From assembly GCA_030159075.1 (NCBI GenBank), contig BROG01000256.1, positions 852,595 through 916,594 of the forward strand: a stretch of DNA of 64,000 nt, written 5' to 3'. The notes below the pieces were generated by a model that made no database searches, was not told where the DNA came from, and saw only the letters and a list, made by a program, of their open reading frames with translations. Positions within the stretch are counted from its first letter, which is position 1, and every line of letters starts with the position of its first letter. The stretch is from Atrina japonica. Lineage: Eukaryota; Mollusca; Bivalvia; Pterioida; Pinnidae. This document shows positions 22,640 to 35,425 of the stretch, one piece after another. A program made the position numbers and the translations under genes.

Positions 22640-22915
22640 CTGTTGTTGTTGTATTGTTGTTTAACATCCCAAGAATATTTCACTCATATGGAGACATCAC
22701 CAAATCCGGTGAAGAGCTTCAAATTTTGGCCTATGCTCGGCACTTACGTCATTGAGCAGTGAGGTTCTTTAATGTACAAACACCTATTGTGACACAGGAC
22801 CTCAGTTTTTACTGTCTGATCCGAAGGACAGGAAAAGCCAGTCGCCTCCACCGAGGCTCAAACCCACGATCCTCCATTTGCCTATTGAGTACTCTACAAA
22901 GGAGCCACAAAAGCT
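22640..22915 (-). mobile_element. SINE-2 copy
   Basis: GTTGTTTAACATCCCAAGAA, ATATGGAGACATCACCAAAT, GCCTATGCTCGGCACTTA, then a degraded tRNA-like head at the right end. Confidence 0.75.
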
Positions 22916-23159
22916 CTCCCAAATTTTGCTAGACATAAGTATTTTTATATAATCAGCTCTGACCTTACTGGAAATATTTATACCTGACAATTTGGTTAAA
23001 TTTATATAAAAAATTTAAAAAAATTTGACTACCCATTTAAAATTCCAATCGAAAATTTGTTTCAACAATTTTGTCCACATTTTTATTTTCTTGGTAAAAA
23101 TAAAAAAAATTATCAAATTCACATATCAAAATTGGACATAAAATAAAATAATATTTAAA

Positions 23160-23418
23160 GGTATTGTATGCCACATTCAACTTTTTGTTCAGTTATATGG
23201 TCGTGCCCAGTTTCTAATATTGGGGATAGAAAAAAAAAAAACAATTACAATGTACCCTGGAAGAGACCACCAGCCTTCTATCAAGTAAACTGGCAAAGTT
23301 TCACTTTCTCACATAAAACAGCTCGGGTTTCAGCAGGGCTCAAACTTGCATTGACCAGATGTCAGAGTTCATAGTTCAAAGTGAGATGCTTAAACCACTC
23401 GGCCACATCAGCCCCTTT
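23160..23418 (-). mobile_element. SINE-1 copy, diverged
   Basis: GTATGCCACATTCAACTTTT, GTACCCTGGAAGAGACCACC, CAAGTAAACTGGCAAAGTTT and ACTCGGCCACATCAGCCCC (reverse of the tRNA head). Confidence 0.75.
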
Positions 23419-24234
23419 ATGATGGCCTTATATATCTAGATTTGTTAATGATTCGCAAGAGATGCATACATGTACAATCACTTGAAGTGTTGTCCATTTC
23501 AGCTTACCTGTACATTGACAATTAAGTCAATATATGCAAGGCAACTAGGTGCATGTGTACTTATACAGAATAGTGATGTCACTTTACATAAACAAAACCC
23601 ACAGCTGACATTCCGTGTGTGATCAAGTGATTGATCATGCGAGATATATTTTACTGGATCGGAATTGTAACGATCTATATATACGACCTATTTTATTGTA
23701 CAGAGGTACTATATGTATACATATATATATATACACTATAAACAATGCAATGAACTGATTTTCCCATGAAATTTACAAACATTTCAAGGTTGTTTTCACT
23801 AGCAAATCAAATGAATTTTATTTTCCCCAAAAATAAAGGTATATACATGTATTTACATATATTTATATATATCAAATTTTTCTAAAAATGTGTATACCTG
23901 AGCGACTTATGTTCACCATGTCATTCAAATTTAGTATTAAACCAAAAATTAAAGAATTTAGTGCGAACTATATTTTCAAGTCTTCAGATGAAAACCATAC
24001 TGTCAGTTAAATAAAATACATATAATAGCAGTTAAATGAATCACAACTTTTGTCTTTATTCTTATGAGTAAAGACCCCAGTAACTTTTTCCCATTCTGGC
24101 GCATTGCGAAGTAAAATTCCCAATTAGAAGGGTACAGAAGCCTGTCCCAAAAAGGGTCTATTAAGCCACGGGAAAAAAGCCAGCAAAAAGATATATGTAC
24201 ATGTATCAATGATATCCTGTGTACATGTAGATAG

Positions 24235-24514
24235 TTGTTTTTTGTTTGTTTATTGTTGTTTAACGTCCCACTTAAGAATCTTTCACTCATATGGAGACAT
24301 CACCAAATGCCGGTGAAGGGCACCATATTTTGGCCTATGCTCGGCACTTATGGCCATTGAGCAGTAAGGGTTCTTTAACGTGCCGACACCTACTGTGACA
24401 CGAGACGTCGGTTTTTACTGTCTCATCTGAAGGACAGGAAACCAACCAGCCACTGGCTGGACTCAAACTAACGATCAAGAGTTGAGCGCACTACCAACTG
24501 AGCCAGGTTGGCTC
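24235..24514 (-). mobile_element. SINE-2 copy with 12-bp target duplication
   Basis: Reverse complement begins GAGCCAACCTGGCTCAGTTG GTAGTGCGCTCAACTCTTGATC, a tRNA-Lys(CUU)-like head, and ends in the GTTAAACAACAATAAACAAA tail. ACATGTAGATAG repeats at 24223-24234 and 24515-24526. Confidence 0.9.
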
Positions 24515-24889
24515 ACATGTAGATAGAAATCAGCATTTCTTTTTTTATCTGATGAGAAAGCTGCTAACAACTTCAACTGCTTTCCATGAAAACAGCCAAC
24601 TGAATTTGTGGGCTGTTGGTCTCTATTGAAAGCCCTAATATCTTTGAATATGAACATTTTCCAAATCTTAATAGCAAGATTCCTACAAGAATCTGGTCAG
24701 ATGTGTGACCAAGGTCCTGTTTCACAGAGGGCATACATTTTTGTAGCAGGCTTAAGAACACTCCCTGCATTGGATCTAGTCTAGATCGCAAGAAAGATTT
24801 TTCTGGTTCACATTTAGAAGTGGCACTTTCTTCTAAATTAAAAAATTCCAATGTACATACATACATTGTACAATGTATACAGAGAAACT

Positions 24890-25015
24890 TTTATATATTA
24901 AACTCCTTAGGGACACAAGAAAACCGGTCTTTATAAGGAGGTGGTCTTTATATAGAGGTTAATTTGTACATAAATGATACTATTGCAGACATCAAAAAAA
25001 GGTCTTTGTGACCAG

Positions 25016-25016
<1 letters not shown>
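24890..25016. mobile_element. Tc1-like MITE, variant B, partial
   Basis: CTCCTTAGGGACACAAGAAA, ACCGGTCTTTATAAGGAGGT and AAAAGGTCTTTGTGACCAG match 5589-5770. The right end is lost in the following (AT)n. Confidence 0.65.

Positions 25017-25017
<1 letters not shown>

Positions 25018-25075
<58 letters not shown>
25018..25075. repeat. (AT)n microsatellite
   Basis: Pure alternating AT of about 58 bp. Confidence 0.95.
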
Positions 25076-25078
<3 letters not shown>

Positions 25079-25079
25079 G

Positions 25080-26870
25080 GGGCCTATACATATATATAGG
25101 GCCTATACATATGAACATTTTCAGCATAAATTTGGGGAAAAAACACTTATCCCAGGGCCTAGTGCCATAAAATTTAAGTCTAAAAATTTTACAGAACTTT
25201 GGCTAATCCTGAAATCCGATTTCCAATTTAAAATAAAAGCAACCCTAACCCTGCATTTCAATGATATTTCATTACAATTAGATTTACAAGCCAAGTGTGC
25301 AAAATATTTTTCCAAATTTGTCCAAAATTAAAATTAAAATTATATCTACAATGGCATTTTCCAAAAATTGGCCACAAAAAATATGTATTTTACTAAAACA
25401 AGAAACATTTGTCCACCTTAATTTATCATTACACAAGTAAAATTTGTGGTACTTCATTTTCAGCTGCTAAAATTTCTATACCAATAAATAATTTTTGCCA
25501 TTTCTTGGTGAAAATAAAACAACTCTAAAAAACAATTTTAACATGAAATCCAATCTGGCGTGATGACGCGATACAGACACAGAGAAATGAAACAGGAGTT
25601 TTATAGCCTCAACTGCAACAAGCTTCACATCTAAGATATAAACTCCACATATTTCATTACATCAAACATTCATGACATGCCAGGTCCAACTTTAATATAC
25701 TTTCAATATATTATTGATCAGAACATTTCCTTTATCATTCTGTGTAGCGGAGACATTATTTAGGCTTTCCAATGGTAGGTTCATAAATCTCTTAATTAAT
25801 GGTTGTGGCAGGTATGAAGACATTATAATGTTAGAAACACTCCATTGTCATTTCATGTCACTTTAGAGGCATCAGACATAATGTAAATGTAAGATAAAAG
25901 CAAACGTAATAAAGACCTTGATGTTAACACATTGTTTTGTGATCTAGTCATACTTTAAAGAACATTTTTTTTACAGGTTTTTATATCATTTTAAGTTGCA
26001 ATTAAGTCCACACACTTATTGTTTTACACCTTGAAACTGATCCCTCTGTAAATTATTAGATGTGTTTAGTGTAAGTGTGTTTGTCATCAAATCAACATTT
26101 TCCCACTTCTGAGGAAACATAACCTGCTAAAGAAGGTGTAACAAATCTTGGCAGCGTTTCATAAAAAGTTGGAAACTTTACAATAACCAAATAATTTTAC
26201 CTGACCATTCATCAACAATGATTACTACCGTTTCATAAATCAAGCTGGAATACGATGTGTTTTTATGAGTACATTAATTACGATTATTAAACATGTAAAT
26301 AATCAAGAAAAAAAGCTGATATCTTTAAAAAGTTTAAAATAAAGAAATGCAATGACAGTGTGTGATCCATTATACATTTTCATAGGGAACAAGTCATACA
26401 CAGCCAAAGGGAGGTAAATGGTTTGTGTTTGAAAACGCTGGGTCTCCTACCAATCTTGTTTACAGAACTTCTTACTTATCAAATAAAATCATAAAATCTA
26501 TCATTTTGATATTAGCAAACAATTCCTCAAAATAATTAACATTTTTTTAAAGAAAACTTATGATTGCCAATTATTTACTGACTAAATTTTGACGTAAATT
26601 GGTAAAAGTTGATGAAATTGCCAGTTATTATATAATTAGATTTATGATTTTCTCCTCGATTTATAAACTTCTGTGAAATGGTGCCCTAACCTGACATATG
26701 GTCTTTTGCCTCTTTATGAGGTAATATTTTGTTGTTTTCAGAAACTGGTTTCAAAAATAGCAAAATCAAATTACAGTTTGTAACAGAGAAATGATAAATA
26801 AAAGAGGTATTTGTGCACTAAAATAAAAGAATATAAAACTGATGGATTCTCCCTGGGGCCATCCAAATAT
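25080..26870. other. Intron 1 segment without recognised gene
   Basis: Low-complexity AT-rich DNA. An 84-codon ORF (25077-25331) and its antisense partner have no recognisable features. Confidence 0.6.
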
Positions 26871-26879
26871 ATAAAGATA

Positions 26880-27175
26880 TGTTCTGAGCGACCTTGACAT
26901 CTCAGAAATGACCTTCAGTGACCTTTGTCTTCAAGTCCCTGTCCCAAGGAAATTTGTGTGAAATATAATAAAAATCTGATGAATGGTTTAAGAAATATAA
27001 GGCCTTTCCCAGTACTTCAGGGATGTGTGCTGAGTGACCTTGACCTTTCAGAAATGACTTTGAGTGACGATTGTCTGAAAGTCAATGTCCCAAAAAACAT
27101 TTGTTTGAAATACATGTATGATAAAATTCTGATGAATGGTTTAAGAGTTATCAGGCATTTCCCATTACTTAGATC
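26880..27175. repeat. Two-copy tandem duplication of about 145 bp
   Basis: Both halves contain GAGYGACCTTGACHTYTCAG, AAATGACYTTSAGTGAC, AATCTGATGAATGGTTTAAG-type blocks and TTTCCCAKTACTT in the same order. Confidence 0.8.
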
Positions 27176-27410
27176 CTGTAATTGTAACATGTATACATGT
27201 ACAAGTAATATACTATAGTCTGTGCCAAGTGAGCTAGGTCCGCTGGTTTTTGCTGATTAAAATAAAATGGTTGATACCTACCACTTAAATTTAATGTAGC
27301 GGTATCCTATTCAGACTGAATTAATTATCCATGTCCATGACAAATAAAAATTAATCCGTTTTGTACTAGATATTCACACTCAAATTATCCCTGCAGGAAT
27401 TTTTACATAT

Positions 27411-27484
27411 GTAATGGCGGCCATCTTTCGAAGTTTGAGAGCGGAAGTAAAAGAAAAGGAACGTTTATTGGTCAAACTGATTTA
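27411..27484 (+). promoter_or_regulatory. Candidate YY1/ETS/CCAAT cluster with a small start-like ORF
   Basis: GTAATGGCGGCCATCTTTCG (27411-27430) contains back-to-back YY1-type cores around an ATG. GCGGAAGTA (27441-27449) is a good ETS site, and ATTGG follows at 27467. The ATG opens a 23-codon frame starting MAAIFRSLRAEVKEKERL, with a possible donor GAA/GTAAAA inside it. This resembles the start region of a TATA-less housekeeping gene, but I found no downstream exon. Confidence 0.3.
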
Positions 27485-27559
27485 GCCTGGCTCACTGATC
27501 TGTTATTACACAATCACCGATTCCTTACGACAATAATATATTGGGGAGTTATTCCCCTT

Positions 27560-29120
27560 CACTTTTTTGTCAAGAGAGGCGTGAGTATATAAATGATTAC
27601 TCACATGACCCAATTATTTGACATCACATGCATAACACAGAGATTCCCGTAGGAAGAGTGTTTTCAAAAATTGAAGTGACCAAACAAAGAAAAAAGAATG
27701 TAGAAAAGATATAGTGATATGAGCTATTGTAGGTGAAAAACTTTACATGCCCATTTTATGTGACATTCTATCTCGTATATATTCCAAAGAGACCATCTGG
27801 TGGTTAGAATAACAAATGCATGTGTAAAATTGCAACAATCTTGCCAAACGAACCCGTAATATCAGTTTTTTTTGTCCACCATACTTTGAGCATTGCAAAT
27901 TAACTTTCAGTCATTTTTACAAAGATTACCGAGTGACCAATAAACAAGTGCTATTTGCAATTAATATACATTCTATTCTTCTTAACCTTTGCATTTATTT
28001 TCGTACATCATCATTTTATATCTAAATCAGGCAAAGATTGTCTTTTTCCTCGTTTCAAAATATTAGTTTCTGAAATTGTCCACATGCTGGTTATATCGGG
28101 TGATCTCGACCCATTTTAACTCATTCCATCGCATTCTCAGCTTTATCATTCTTGACACGTATGACCATGAACTGCCAAACTCCACTGGACATGGCGGCAC
28201 AATTGTAAAACATGAGGTACGCATACTTTTCACATTTATATTGTTTTTACTTTGTCAACGTCAGTATTCAGGGTAATATTAAAGATTGGACAATTTTCTT
28301 TTAGTGACCTGATATATTTATTCATATATTCATCCAATTTTCTTCAGAAAATCTAAAATAGCGTTTAAAAGCAGATATTTTAGATGATGCATGCACTTTT
28401 CAATAAAAATCATGTCCTGTATTCTAAAAATATAAAACACATAAAAATCGGCCGACATCAACATAGTCCGAGCACGTAAAGGACCAAGATCCCCTGACCG
28501 AATTACGAAGTACATTTGATATGGTGAAAGAGTTTATCTGAAAGGTCATTGCATACGGAAATACAGCTGGATTTTTTAAAGTACGGGAAAACTTAAATTC
28601 TAATAAAACAAATAACTTCGAAAAGAATATCTTTTACAATGTTTTATGTGTTTGATAATGTATTTGAAAACACATTCTATCATATTCTCGATTAATGTCG
28701 GGGGACAAAAATAATCATTGTGATAGCTTATATCGTTTTAATTATATCCGTTAAATATTTTCATTTTGACGATTGGTTGCTTTACAAATTCATTTTGATA
28801 TTCATGACCAAATATGGCTCAGACTTTAACACTTATATCCCTGCAGAAACATATGGACCTGTCCATGTTATTTTATTTTTGGTCATTTCCTTGTTTTTCT
28901 AGGTGTTAGAGAATTAACTTCCTCCATACAGAAGACAGAAATTGATAAAGGTTGTACATGTGGATCAAATGCATAATTCACAAAGGCAGGATGTGAGGAT
29001 TACAAACTTGTAGGGCATTTTATTTCTATTTGAGAATCAATAAACAATAAAAAAAATTAGAACAGGAAGTCTCATTTGCTGTTGTGTAAACAATGGGGCA
29101 ACTAAACTAGTATATTTACA
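27560..29120. other. Intron 1 segment without recognised gene
   Basis: Relatively repeat-free DNA. Possible weak donor after ACATGGCGGCACAATTG (28190-28215), but no supporting exon structure. Confidence 0.5.
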
Positions 29121-29126
29121 TTCACA

Positions 29127-29284
<158 letters not shown>

Positions 29285-29314
29285 GCGCTAATATGAAATG
29301 AATATGAATTTCAA

Positions 29315-29555
29315 ATTTTAAATACTGTTTTATGCCACACTCAACAATTTGTCAGTTATATACATGGTGGCAGCCATTTTTTAACGGTGGAGGAGAGAAC
29401 CTGATTACATTGTACACTGGAAGAAGCCACTGGCCTTCCACAAGTAAACTGGCAAACTTTCTCACAAAAAACAGCTTAGGATCAAGTGACCAGAAGTGAT
29501 ACTCCATGGTTCAAAGCTTAATGCTCTAACTTATACTTGACCACTGAGGACCCAT
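29315..29555 (-). mobile_element. SINE-1 copy, diverged
   Basis: TTTTATGCCACACTCAACAA, GGTGGAGGAGAGAACCTG, CAAGTAAACTGGCAAACTTT and ACTTGACCACTGAGGACCC. Confidence 0.75.
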
Positions 29556-29668
29556 TCATTCACACATAACAGAATGTCTTATACATGTATATAGATAAAG
29601 TGGATAAATATGAAAGGAAAACTGAGATCATTTTTATTTAAACAATAAATCTTAACACATTCCCATGA

Positions 29669-29792
29669 TAAAGTGGAAACTGTCTTGTGAGACCACCCCT
29701 TATTCTATCACTGAAATATGGTTCTCTGAATGTGGTCTCACTAGACAGGTGGTCTTCCATGACAGTGGTCTCACAAGACAGGTTCCACTGTA
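29669..29792. mobile_element. MITE-A copy
   Basis: AGTGGAAACTGTCTTGTGAG / CACAAGACAGGTTCCACTG inverted ends with TA outside. Sense and antisense ORFs across it reflect the palindrome. Confidence 0.75.
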
Positions 29793-29849
29793 GATATAAC
29801 TTTATAATTTCATTTGGAAAAAAAGAACAGTGGTTCACTATTTGTGGCA

Positions 29850-30095
29850 AAATGGCTAGAGCATTGTGCTTTGAACCATAAAGCCTCTCGCTTCTGGTCA
29901 GTGCAACGTTTGAGCCCCGTTGAAACTTAAGCTGATTTTTGTGGGAAAGTTTGCCAGTTTACTTATGGAGGGCCGATGGTCTCAGATACATTGTAACCAG
30001 GTTCTCTCCTCCACCAATATAAACTGGCCGTCACCTTATAACTAAAAAATTGTTAAGTGTGGCATTAAACACTTACAAAACAAAATCAAATCACA
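29850..30095 (+). mobile_element. SINE-1 copy
   Basis: tRNA-like head AATGGCTAGAGCATTGTGCT, B-box-like CGTTTGAGCCCC, AAGTTTGCCAGTTTACTTAT, CTCCTCCACCAATATAAACTGG, tail AACAAAATCAAATCA. Confidence 0.8.
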
Positions 30096-30138
30096 CCAAG
30101 TCTTACTTAATCGTTAGAGCACCTGACTGGCTAATAAA

Positions 30139-31503
30139 GGTAAACATGGAAATAGACCAAGGTAAACATGGAAATAGACCAAGATAAACATGGAAACAGA
30201 CCAAGGTTATAGTAATACATAGAAATAGACCAAGGTAAACATGGAAATAGACCAAGATAAACATGGAAACAGACCAAGGTTATAGTAATACATAGAAATA
30301 GACCAAGGTAAACATGGAAATAGACCAAGATAAACATGGAAACAGACCAAGGTTATAGTAATACATAGAAATAGACCAAGGAAAACATGGAAATAGACCA
30401 AGATAAACATGGAAACAGACCAAGGTTATAGTAATACATAGAAATAGACCAAGGTAAACATGGAAATAGACCAAGGTAAACATGGAAACAGACCAAGGTA
30501 AACATGGAAATAGACCAAGATAAACATGGAAACAGACCAAGGTAAACATGGAAATAGACCAAGGTAAACATGGAAACAGACCAAGGTTATAGTAATACAT
30601 AGAAATAGACCAAGGTAAACATGGAAACAGACCAAGGTAAACATGGAAATAGACCAAGATAAACATGGAAACAGACCAAGGTAAACATGGAAATAGACCA
30701 AGATAAACATGGAAACAGACCAAGGTTATAGTAATACATAGAAATAGACCAAGGTAAACATGGAAATAGACCAAGGTAAACATGGAAACAGACCAAGGTA
30801 AACATGGAAATAGACCAAGATAAACATGGAAACAGACCAAGGTTATAGTAATACATAGAAATAGACCAAGGTAAACATGGAAATAGACCAAGGTAAACAT
30901 GGAAACAGACCAAGGTAAACATGGAAATTGACCAAGGTAAACATGGAAATAGACAAGGTAAACATGGAATCAGACCAAGGTAAACATGGAAATAGACCAA
31001 GGTAAACATGGAAACAGACCAAGGTAAACATGGAAATTGACCAAGGTAAACATGGAAATAGACCAAGATAAACATGGAAACAGACCAAGGTTATAGTAAT
31101 ACATAGAAATAGACCAAGGTAAACATGGAAATAGACCAAGGTAAACATGGAAACAGACCAAGGTAAACATGGAAACAGATCAAGGTAAACATGGAAACAG
31201 ACCAAGGTAAACATGGAAACAGATCAAGGAAAACATGGAAATTGACCAAGGTAAACATGGAAATTGACCTGAAGGTAAACATGGAAACAGATCAAGGTAA
31301 ACATGGAAATAGACCAAGGTAAACATGGAAACAGATCAAGGCTATAGTAATACAATGAAACAGACCAAGGTAAACATGGAAATAGACCAAGGTAAACATG
31401 GAAAAAGACCAAGGTTATAGTAATACATGTACATGGAAACATACCAAGGTAAACATGGAAACAGACCAAGGTGCATGGAAACAGACCAAGATAAACATGG
31501 AAA
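30139..31503. repeat. 22-bp minisatellite with a 73-bp higher-order unit
   Basis: Basic unit AAGGTAAACATGGAAATAGACC (22 bp, with A/C and GG/GA variants). A 29-bp variant carrying TTATAGTAATACATAGAAAT recurs. In the left part 29+22+22 = 73-bp blocks repeat several times. Antisense frames of up to 206 codons (MFTLVYFHVYLGLFPCL-type) are repeat translations. Confidence 0.95.
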
Positions 31504-31624
31504 TTTATGACATTTATCATACAAAATCTTAACATCAAAATGTGACAAGTGGTTTTTATCTTGAATCTTTATTTATCTGATAACACTTTTTTACACACAG
31601 TGCATTGTACAGATATTTGATTTG

Positions 31625-31682
31625 TTTGTTTATTGTTGTTTAACGTCCCACTCAAGAATATTTCACTCATATGGAGACATGT
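31625..31682 (-). mobile_element. SINE-2 3' end fragment
   Basis: TTGTTGTTTAACGTCCCACT CAAGAATATTTCACTCATAT GGAGACAT only. Confidence 0.75.
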
Positions 31683-31999
31683 ATAGATATTTGATAAATG
31701 GTACATGTATGTACTTCACAAGGTTACATTGTACAATATGCACCAGTGTGTGTGTGTGTGTGTTAAGCTGCATGTGTATAATTTGTTATTGATGTTCATT
31801 TGTGTACACTTCACTCCTGACTGTTTGCAGTTGTCCATTTTACAGTCATACTACTCACAGATAAAGACACACAGTATCTAGTATCTAGGATAGGGTCAAT
31901 AAAGACTTTATTGATATGGTAAAGAAATTGTACCTACCCGGTTCATGTCTCTTATACAAAAGCATGTATATACCTGCAAACAAATTCTCATTCTCATTT

Positions 32000-32005
<6 letters not shown>

Positions 32006-32087
<82 letters not shown>
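32006..32087. repeat. (CT)n microsatellite
   Basis: About 40 uninterrupted TC dinucleotides. A polypyrimidine/polypurine mirror repeat able to form triplex (H-) DNA. The Ser-Leu and Arg-Glu ORFs across it are artefacts. Confidence 0.97.
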
Positions 32088-32089
<2 letters not shown>

Positions 32090-32447
32090 TTAAAGATATG
32101 TATTATAATATATATGTTTCTATCTATCTTTATCTATTTACATGTACACGTGTGCATGTACACGTACATATATACATGTACATGTATTCATGTATTTTTA
32201 CATCTATCTTAGTAACTATCTACATTTGTATTCATCCACCTTTCTTTCTTTCTTTCTCAACTGAACATTATAGCTAAATTAAATTCTTGTGATTTACACC
32301 ATTCATTCACGAGCCTACAATAAATACATGTAATAAAGTTTTAGATATTTACAAATGTAAATTATGTGTGTATACAACCTAAGTCATAAAGTTTCACAGC
32401 TTTCTACATAAAGTGATGTAAACATTACAAGAATCAAAGATGGTGTT

Positions 32448-32605
32448 TTGTTGTTTAACGTCTCACTCAAGAATCTTTCACTCATATGGAAACGACACCT
32501 AATGCTGGTGAAGGGCTTCAAATTTTGGCCTCTGCTCGGCACTTACAGCCATTGAGCAGTGAGGGTTCTTTAACGTGCCGACACCATCTGTGACACGGGA
32601 CCTCA
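32448..32605 (-). mobile_element. SINE-2 copy, head missing
   Basis: TTGTTTAACGTCTCACTCAA through CTTTAACGTGCCGACACC; the tRNA-like end is absent. Confidence 0.75.
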
Positions 32606-32609
32606 ACAG

Positions 32610-33740
32610 TTTACATATACCTGTAAATGTAGGTTAGATAACAAAGCTGGGTACTTAGTAAACGCAAACTCAGCTAACATTTCCATTATCTTCCAAGACT
32701 TTTCTCTTGTTTCTAATTCTATACATTGTAGGTAAAATATAACTTATAAATATAACAAGGTGAGACATTTTAACAAAATAAGAGCTCACACAAGTCTTAT
32801 ATGTTACAAGTACATGTAATATTATCAATACCAAAATTACAGTTCTACACAAAATGTCAAAAGAAATGCTCAAGAGGATTATTTCTGTCAATAAGACTTC
32901 ATCAGTTGAGATCCAGTTTGGTATAAATGTAAAAGCAATATCACAGAAGGCCAAATAATGAAGCTAAAATGTATAGCCAAATCTGTCCAAGAGTACCTAC
33001 TGTGAAAATGAATATCTTAGGTTGGAGAAGTTTAGAATTTAAATGTGCTATCTATTGTTGGTACATGTACAACAGTTGGCAGTGGTCTTGTGATTGAGTG
33101 TATTCGACTCGCATACAGAGGGTCCTGGGTTTGATACCTGTTAGCGGGTCGACCCTAGAGTTAAAAACTTTTAAAAAGGTAGTATATGTATTGTTCCTAC
33201 AGTGTATGCCAAAAGATTAGCATCAGAAGTAAAAGTCACGGTTCTGTCCAATAACATATCAATTTGTCACCTCTAAATTATATGAACAATTTGACTACAG
33301 TGATATTTTTTACCTTTGTAGATAAAAATATACTGTATATGACAATTAAATGTTCATTTGTACATTAAGAATCAATTTATTTATTTCAATATGATTCGCT
33401 CTATTGCATTTATTCTCCGGCATTTTTATTTTGAATTTTTTTCAAGCGTTAAAGGAGTATGTTCATATCAAAATGTAAGCATAAATCTATACAGACACTT
33501 GTCATATAAAAAATCACTTTCAAAACAATACATTAAATCAGTCAGGTGAAACTAGGCCTCTTCTTTAATTTCCTGTAAGTGACATTTATTTGTATGTAAA
33601 AGTGAGAAAAAATGAGCCTATTTTCTATCAACATTGCAAATACTGTTAAGTATTTTGCTGGAGTTTTACACCACTCAGCATTACTGACAGGTACATTTGT
33701 ACATGGTGACAAACCAGTACCAGTATTTTTAATGCAATTC
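32610..33740. other. Intron 1 segment; one tRNA-like fragment
   Basis: 33075-33165 contains TGGTCTTGTGATTGAGTG and CCTGGGTTTGATACC, which look like decayed A and B boxes of another tRNA-derived SINE. The remainder is unremarkable. Confidence 0.4.
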
Positions 33741-33757
33741 AAGTTATATGAATTGGA

Positions 33758-34023
33758 TTTGGTTGTAATGTTGTTTAATGTCCCACTCAAGAATCTTTCA
33801 CTCATATGGAGACGTCGCCGATGTCGATGAAGGGCTTCAAAGTTTGGCCTATGCTCGCACTTACAGCCATTAAGCAGTGCCGACACCTAAGTACTGTGAC
33901 ACAGGACCACGGATTTTACTGTCTCATCCGAAGGACAGGAATTCAACCTGCTGCCGACTGGACTTGAAATCACGACCTGATGATGACGAGTCGAGCACGC
34001 TACTGACTATGCCAGGCCAGCTC
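33758..34023 (-). mobile_element. SINE-2 copy with 13-bp target duplication
   Basis: Flanked by TATATGAATTGGA (33745-33757) and TATATTAATTGGA (34024-34036), one mismatch. The body is TTGTTTAATGTCCCACTCAA to a tRNA-like head ending GCCTGGC (reverse). Both overlapping ORFs here are SINE-derived. Confidence 0.85.
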
Positions 34024-34183
34024 TATATTAATTGGACAATAGCAAGCAGCAAATTTGTTACCTAAACCTTTGACCGGTTTAAAAAATTAGTGGCAGTCTA
34101 CTACCATGAATTAAAAGGCTTAATGCATGTACATGTAGCTCTTGTCTCTAATGAAATTTGTATGCCATATAAATGTATGTGTA

Positions 34184-34362
34184 TACAGTGAAACCTGCCT
34201 TGAGAGACCATCTTGTCTGCCACTGAAATGTGTACCACATGACAGGTGGTCTCTCAAAAGATGTTTTATGTAGAGATATTACATTGAATGTTTTTGAAAA
34301 CGTCGTCTCAAAAGACAGGTAATGATTCATGGAAAGTGATCCCTCAAGACAGGTTCCATCAC
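34184..34362. mobile_element. MITE-A copy
   Basis: Starts TACAGTGAAACCTGCCTTGA and ends CCCTCAAGACAGGTTCCATC, with internal GGTGGTCTCTCAAAAGA and GTCTCAAAAGACAGG. Confidence 0.7.
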
Positions 34363-34369
34363 ATTGTCT

Positions 34370-35320
34370 ACGGAAAGAATACACAATGGACATTCTACAG
34401 TGAAACACAGCTAGACATCCCAATATTTGGATATTGATTTTCTTCGTATTCAAATAAAATATTTGCTACCAACATTTGTATCTAGTAGCAGACATGTGCC
34501 ACTAGTTGAAAAATTTAATTTCAATCCCTGCACTGTATATAAAGTATGCATGCAACTGACAACAGTGTCAGTGACTGACATTTAGGTAGTCATGCACTTG
34601 ATTCATCTACTTTAAGATAATCAATTTCATTTGATTAATTATTCAAACACAATGTATGATACACCCAGATGTTTACATTGAATCAAACATTTCAGATCAA
34701 CGTGTCAGGTAAAATTCTACAACAAACAATCACTAAAACACTGTAAACAAAAGGTTTAGTCTGAAATTTAAGAGTTGCCTCCCCTTGTAATTATTAATAT
34801 AAAAAAAAACAATTATCTGTTTGTTAATGCTTTGTCTAATGCGAACTGGAAGAATCTGATATTTTTTTTAATCTACCTTTATTTCCAAGTGACATCAACT
34901 TTGTTTTCCTTCTGGTTTTTTTTATTTATTTTTTTTTGGGGGGGGGGGGTGCTTTTAAAGCAATAAAATGATTTAAAGTAGATTGTGGTTTATACCAGGA
35001 GATATAATTTTCTCATTTATATCTGCTACATGTATACATGTACATGTACATTGTTTATAATTTTATAATAAAACCTGTGACCTAATTCACTTCTTTTGTG
35101 AAACATTTGAGGAAGATACAGTCACTTAAAAATGTGTGATAATATCTTGATTATAATTTGGAAAAAATAGATCAAACCAGAACCCCTTTTAGTTGCAAGT
35201 GGAGCCTATAGCTAGTCAAAGTACCACAAGTTTTCCTACATGTACATGTCTATAATCAATTTTGAAAGGGGCCTCTATAATGGCTGAATGATCAGACCAT
35301 ACACACATTAAACTATGAAT
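34370..35320. other. Intron 1 segment without recognised gene
   Basis: AT-rich. A 12-13-base G run follows a T-rich tract at 34928-34950. Nothing else recognised. Confidence 0.6.
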
Positions 35321-35324
35321 TTAT

Positions 35325-35425
35325 TTGAATTTTAAAGTGTTTAACGCCAAACTAAATAATTTTTCAGCTGTATGGTGGCAGTCAGTTTTTAATGGTGGAG
35401 AAGAGAACCCGGTTACGATGGTCCT
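35325..35425 (-). mobile_element. SINE-1 3' fragment
   Basis: GTGTTTAACGCCAAACTAAA, TGGTGGCAGTCAGTTTTTAA, GAGAACCCGGTTACGATGGTCC. Confidence 0.65.

Noticed and set aside
24235..24514. tRNA-Lys gene at the SINE-2 head
   Set aside because: The acceptor and T arms do not pair and the unit is flanked by a 12-bp duplication.
30280..31214. Antisense ORFs up to 206 codons with MFTLVYFHVYLGLFPCL repeats
   Set aside because: Direct translation of the 22-bp minisatellite. Several frames are open at once and the same peptide recurs in each, as expected for a tandem array lacking stops.
31885..32277. RERERE and SLSLSL ORFs
   Set aside because: Products of the (CT)n microsatellite.
33542..34065. 114-, 72- and 62-codon ORFs near 33.5-34.1 kb
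   Set aside because: They overlap the SINE-2 copy 33758-34023 on both strands.
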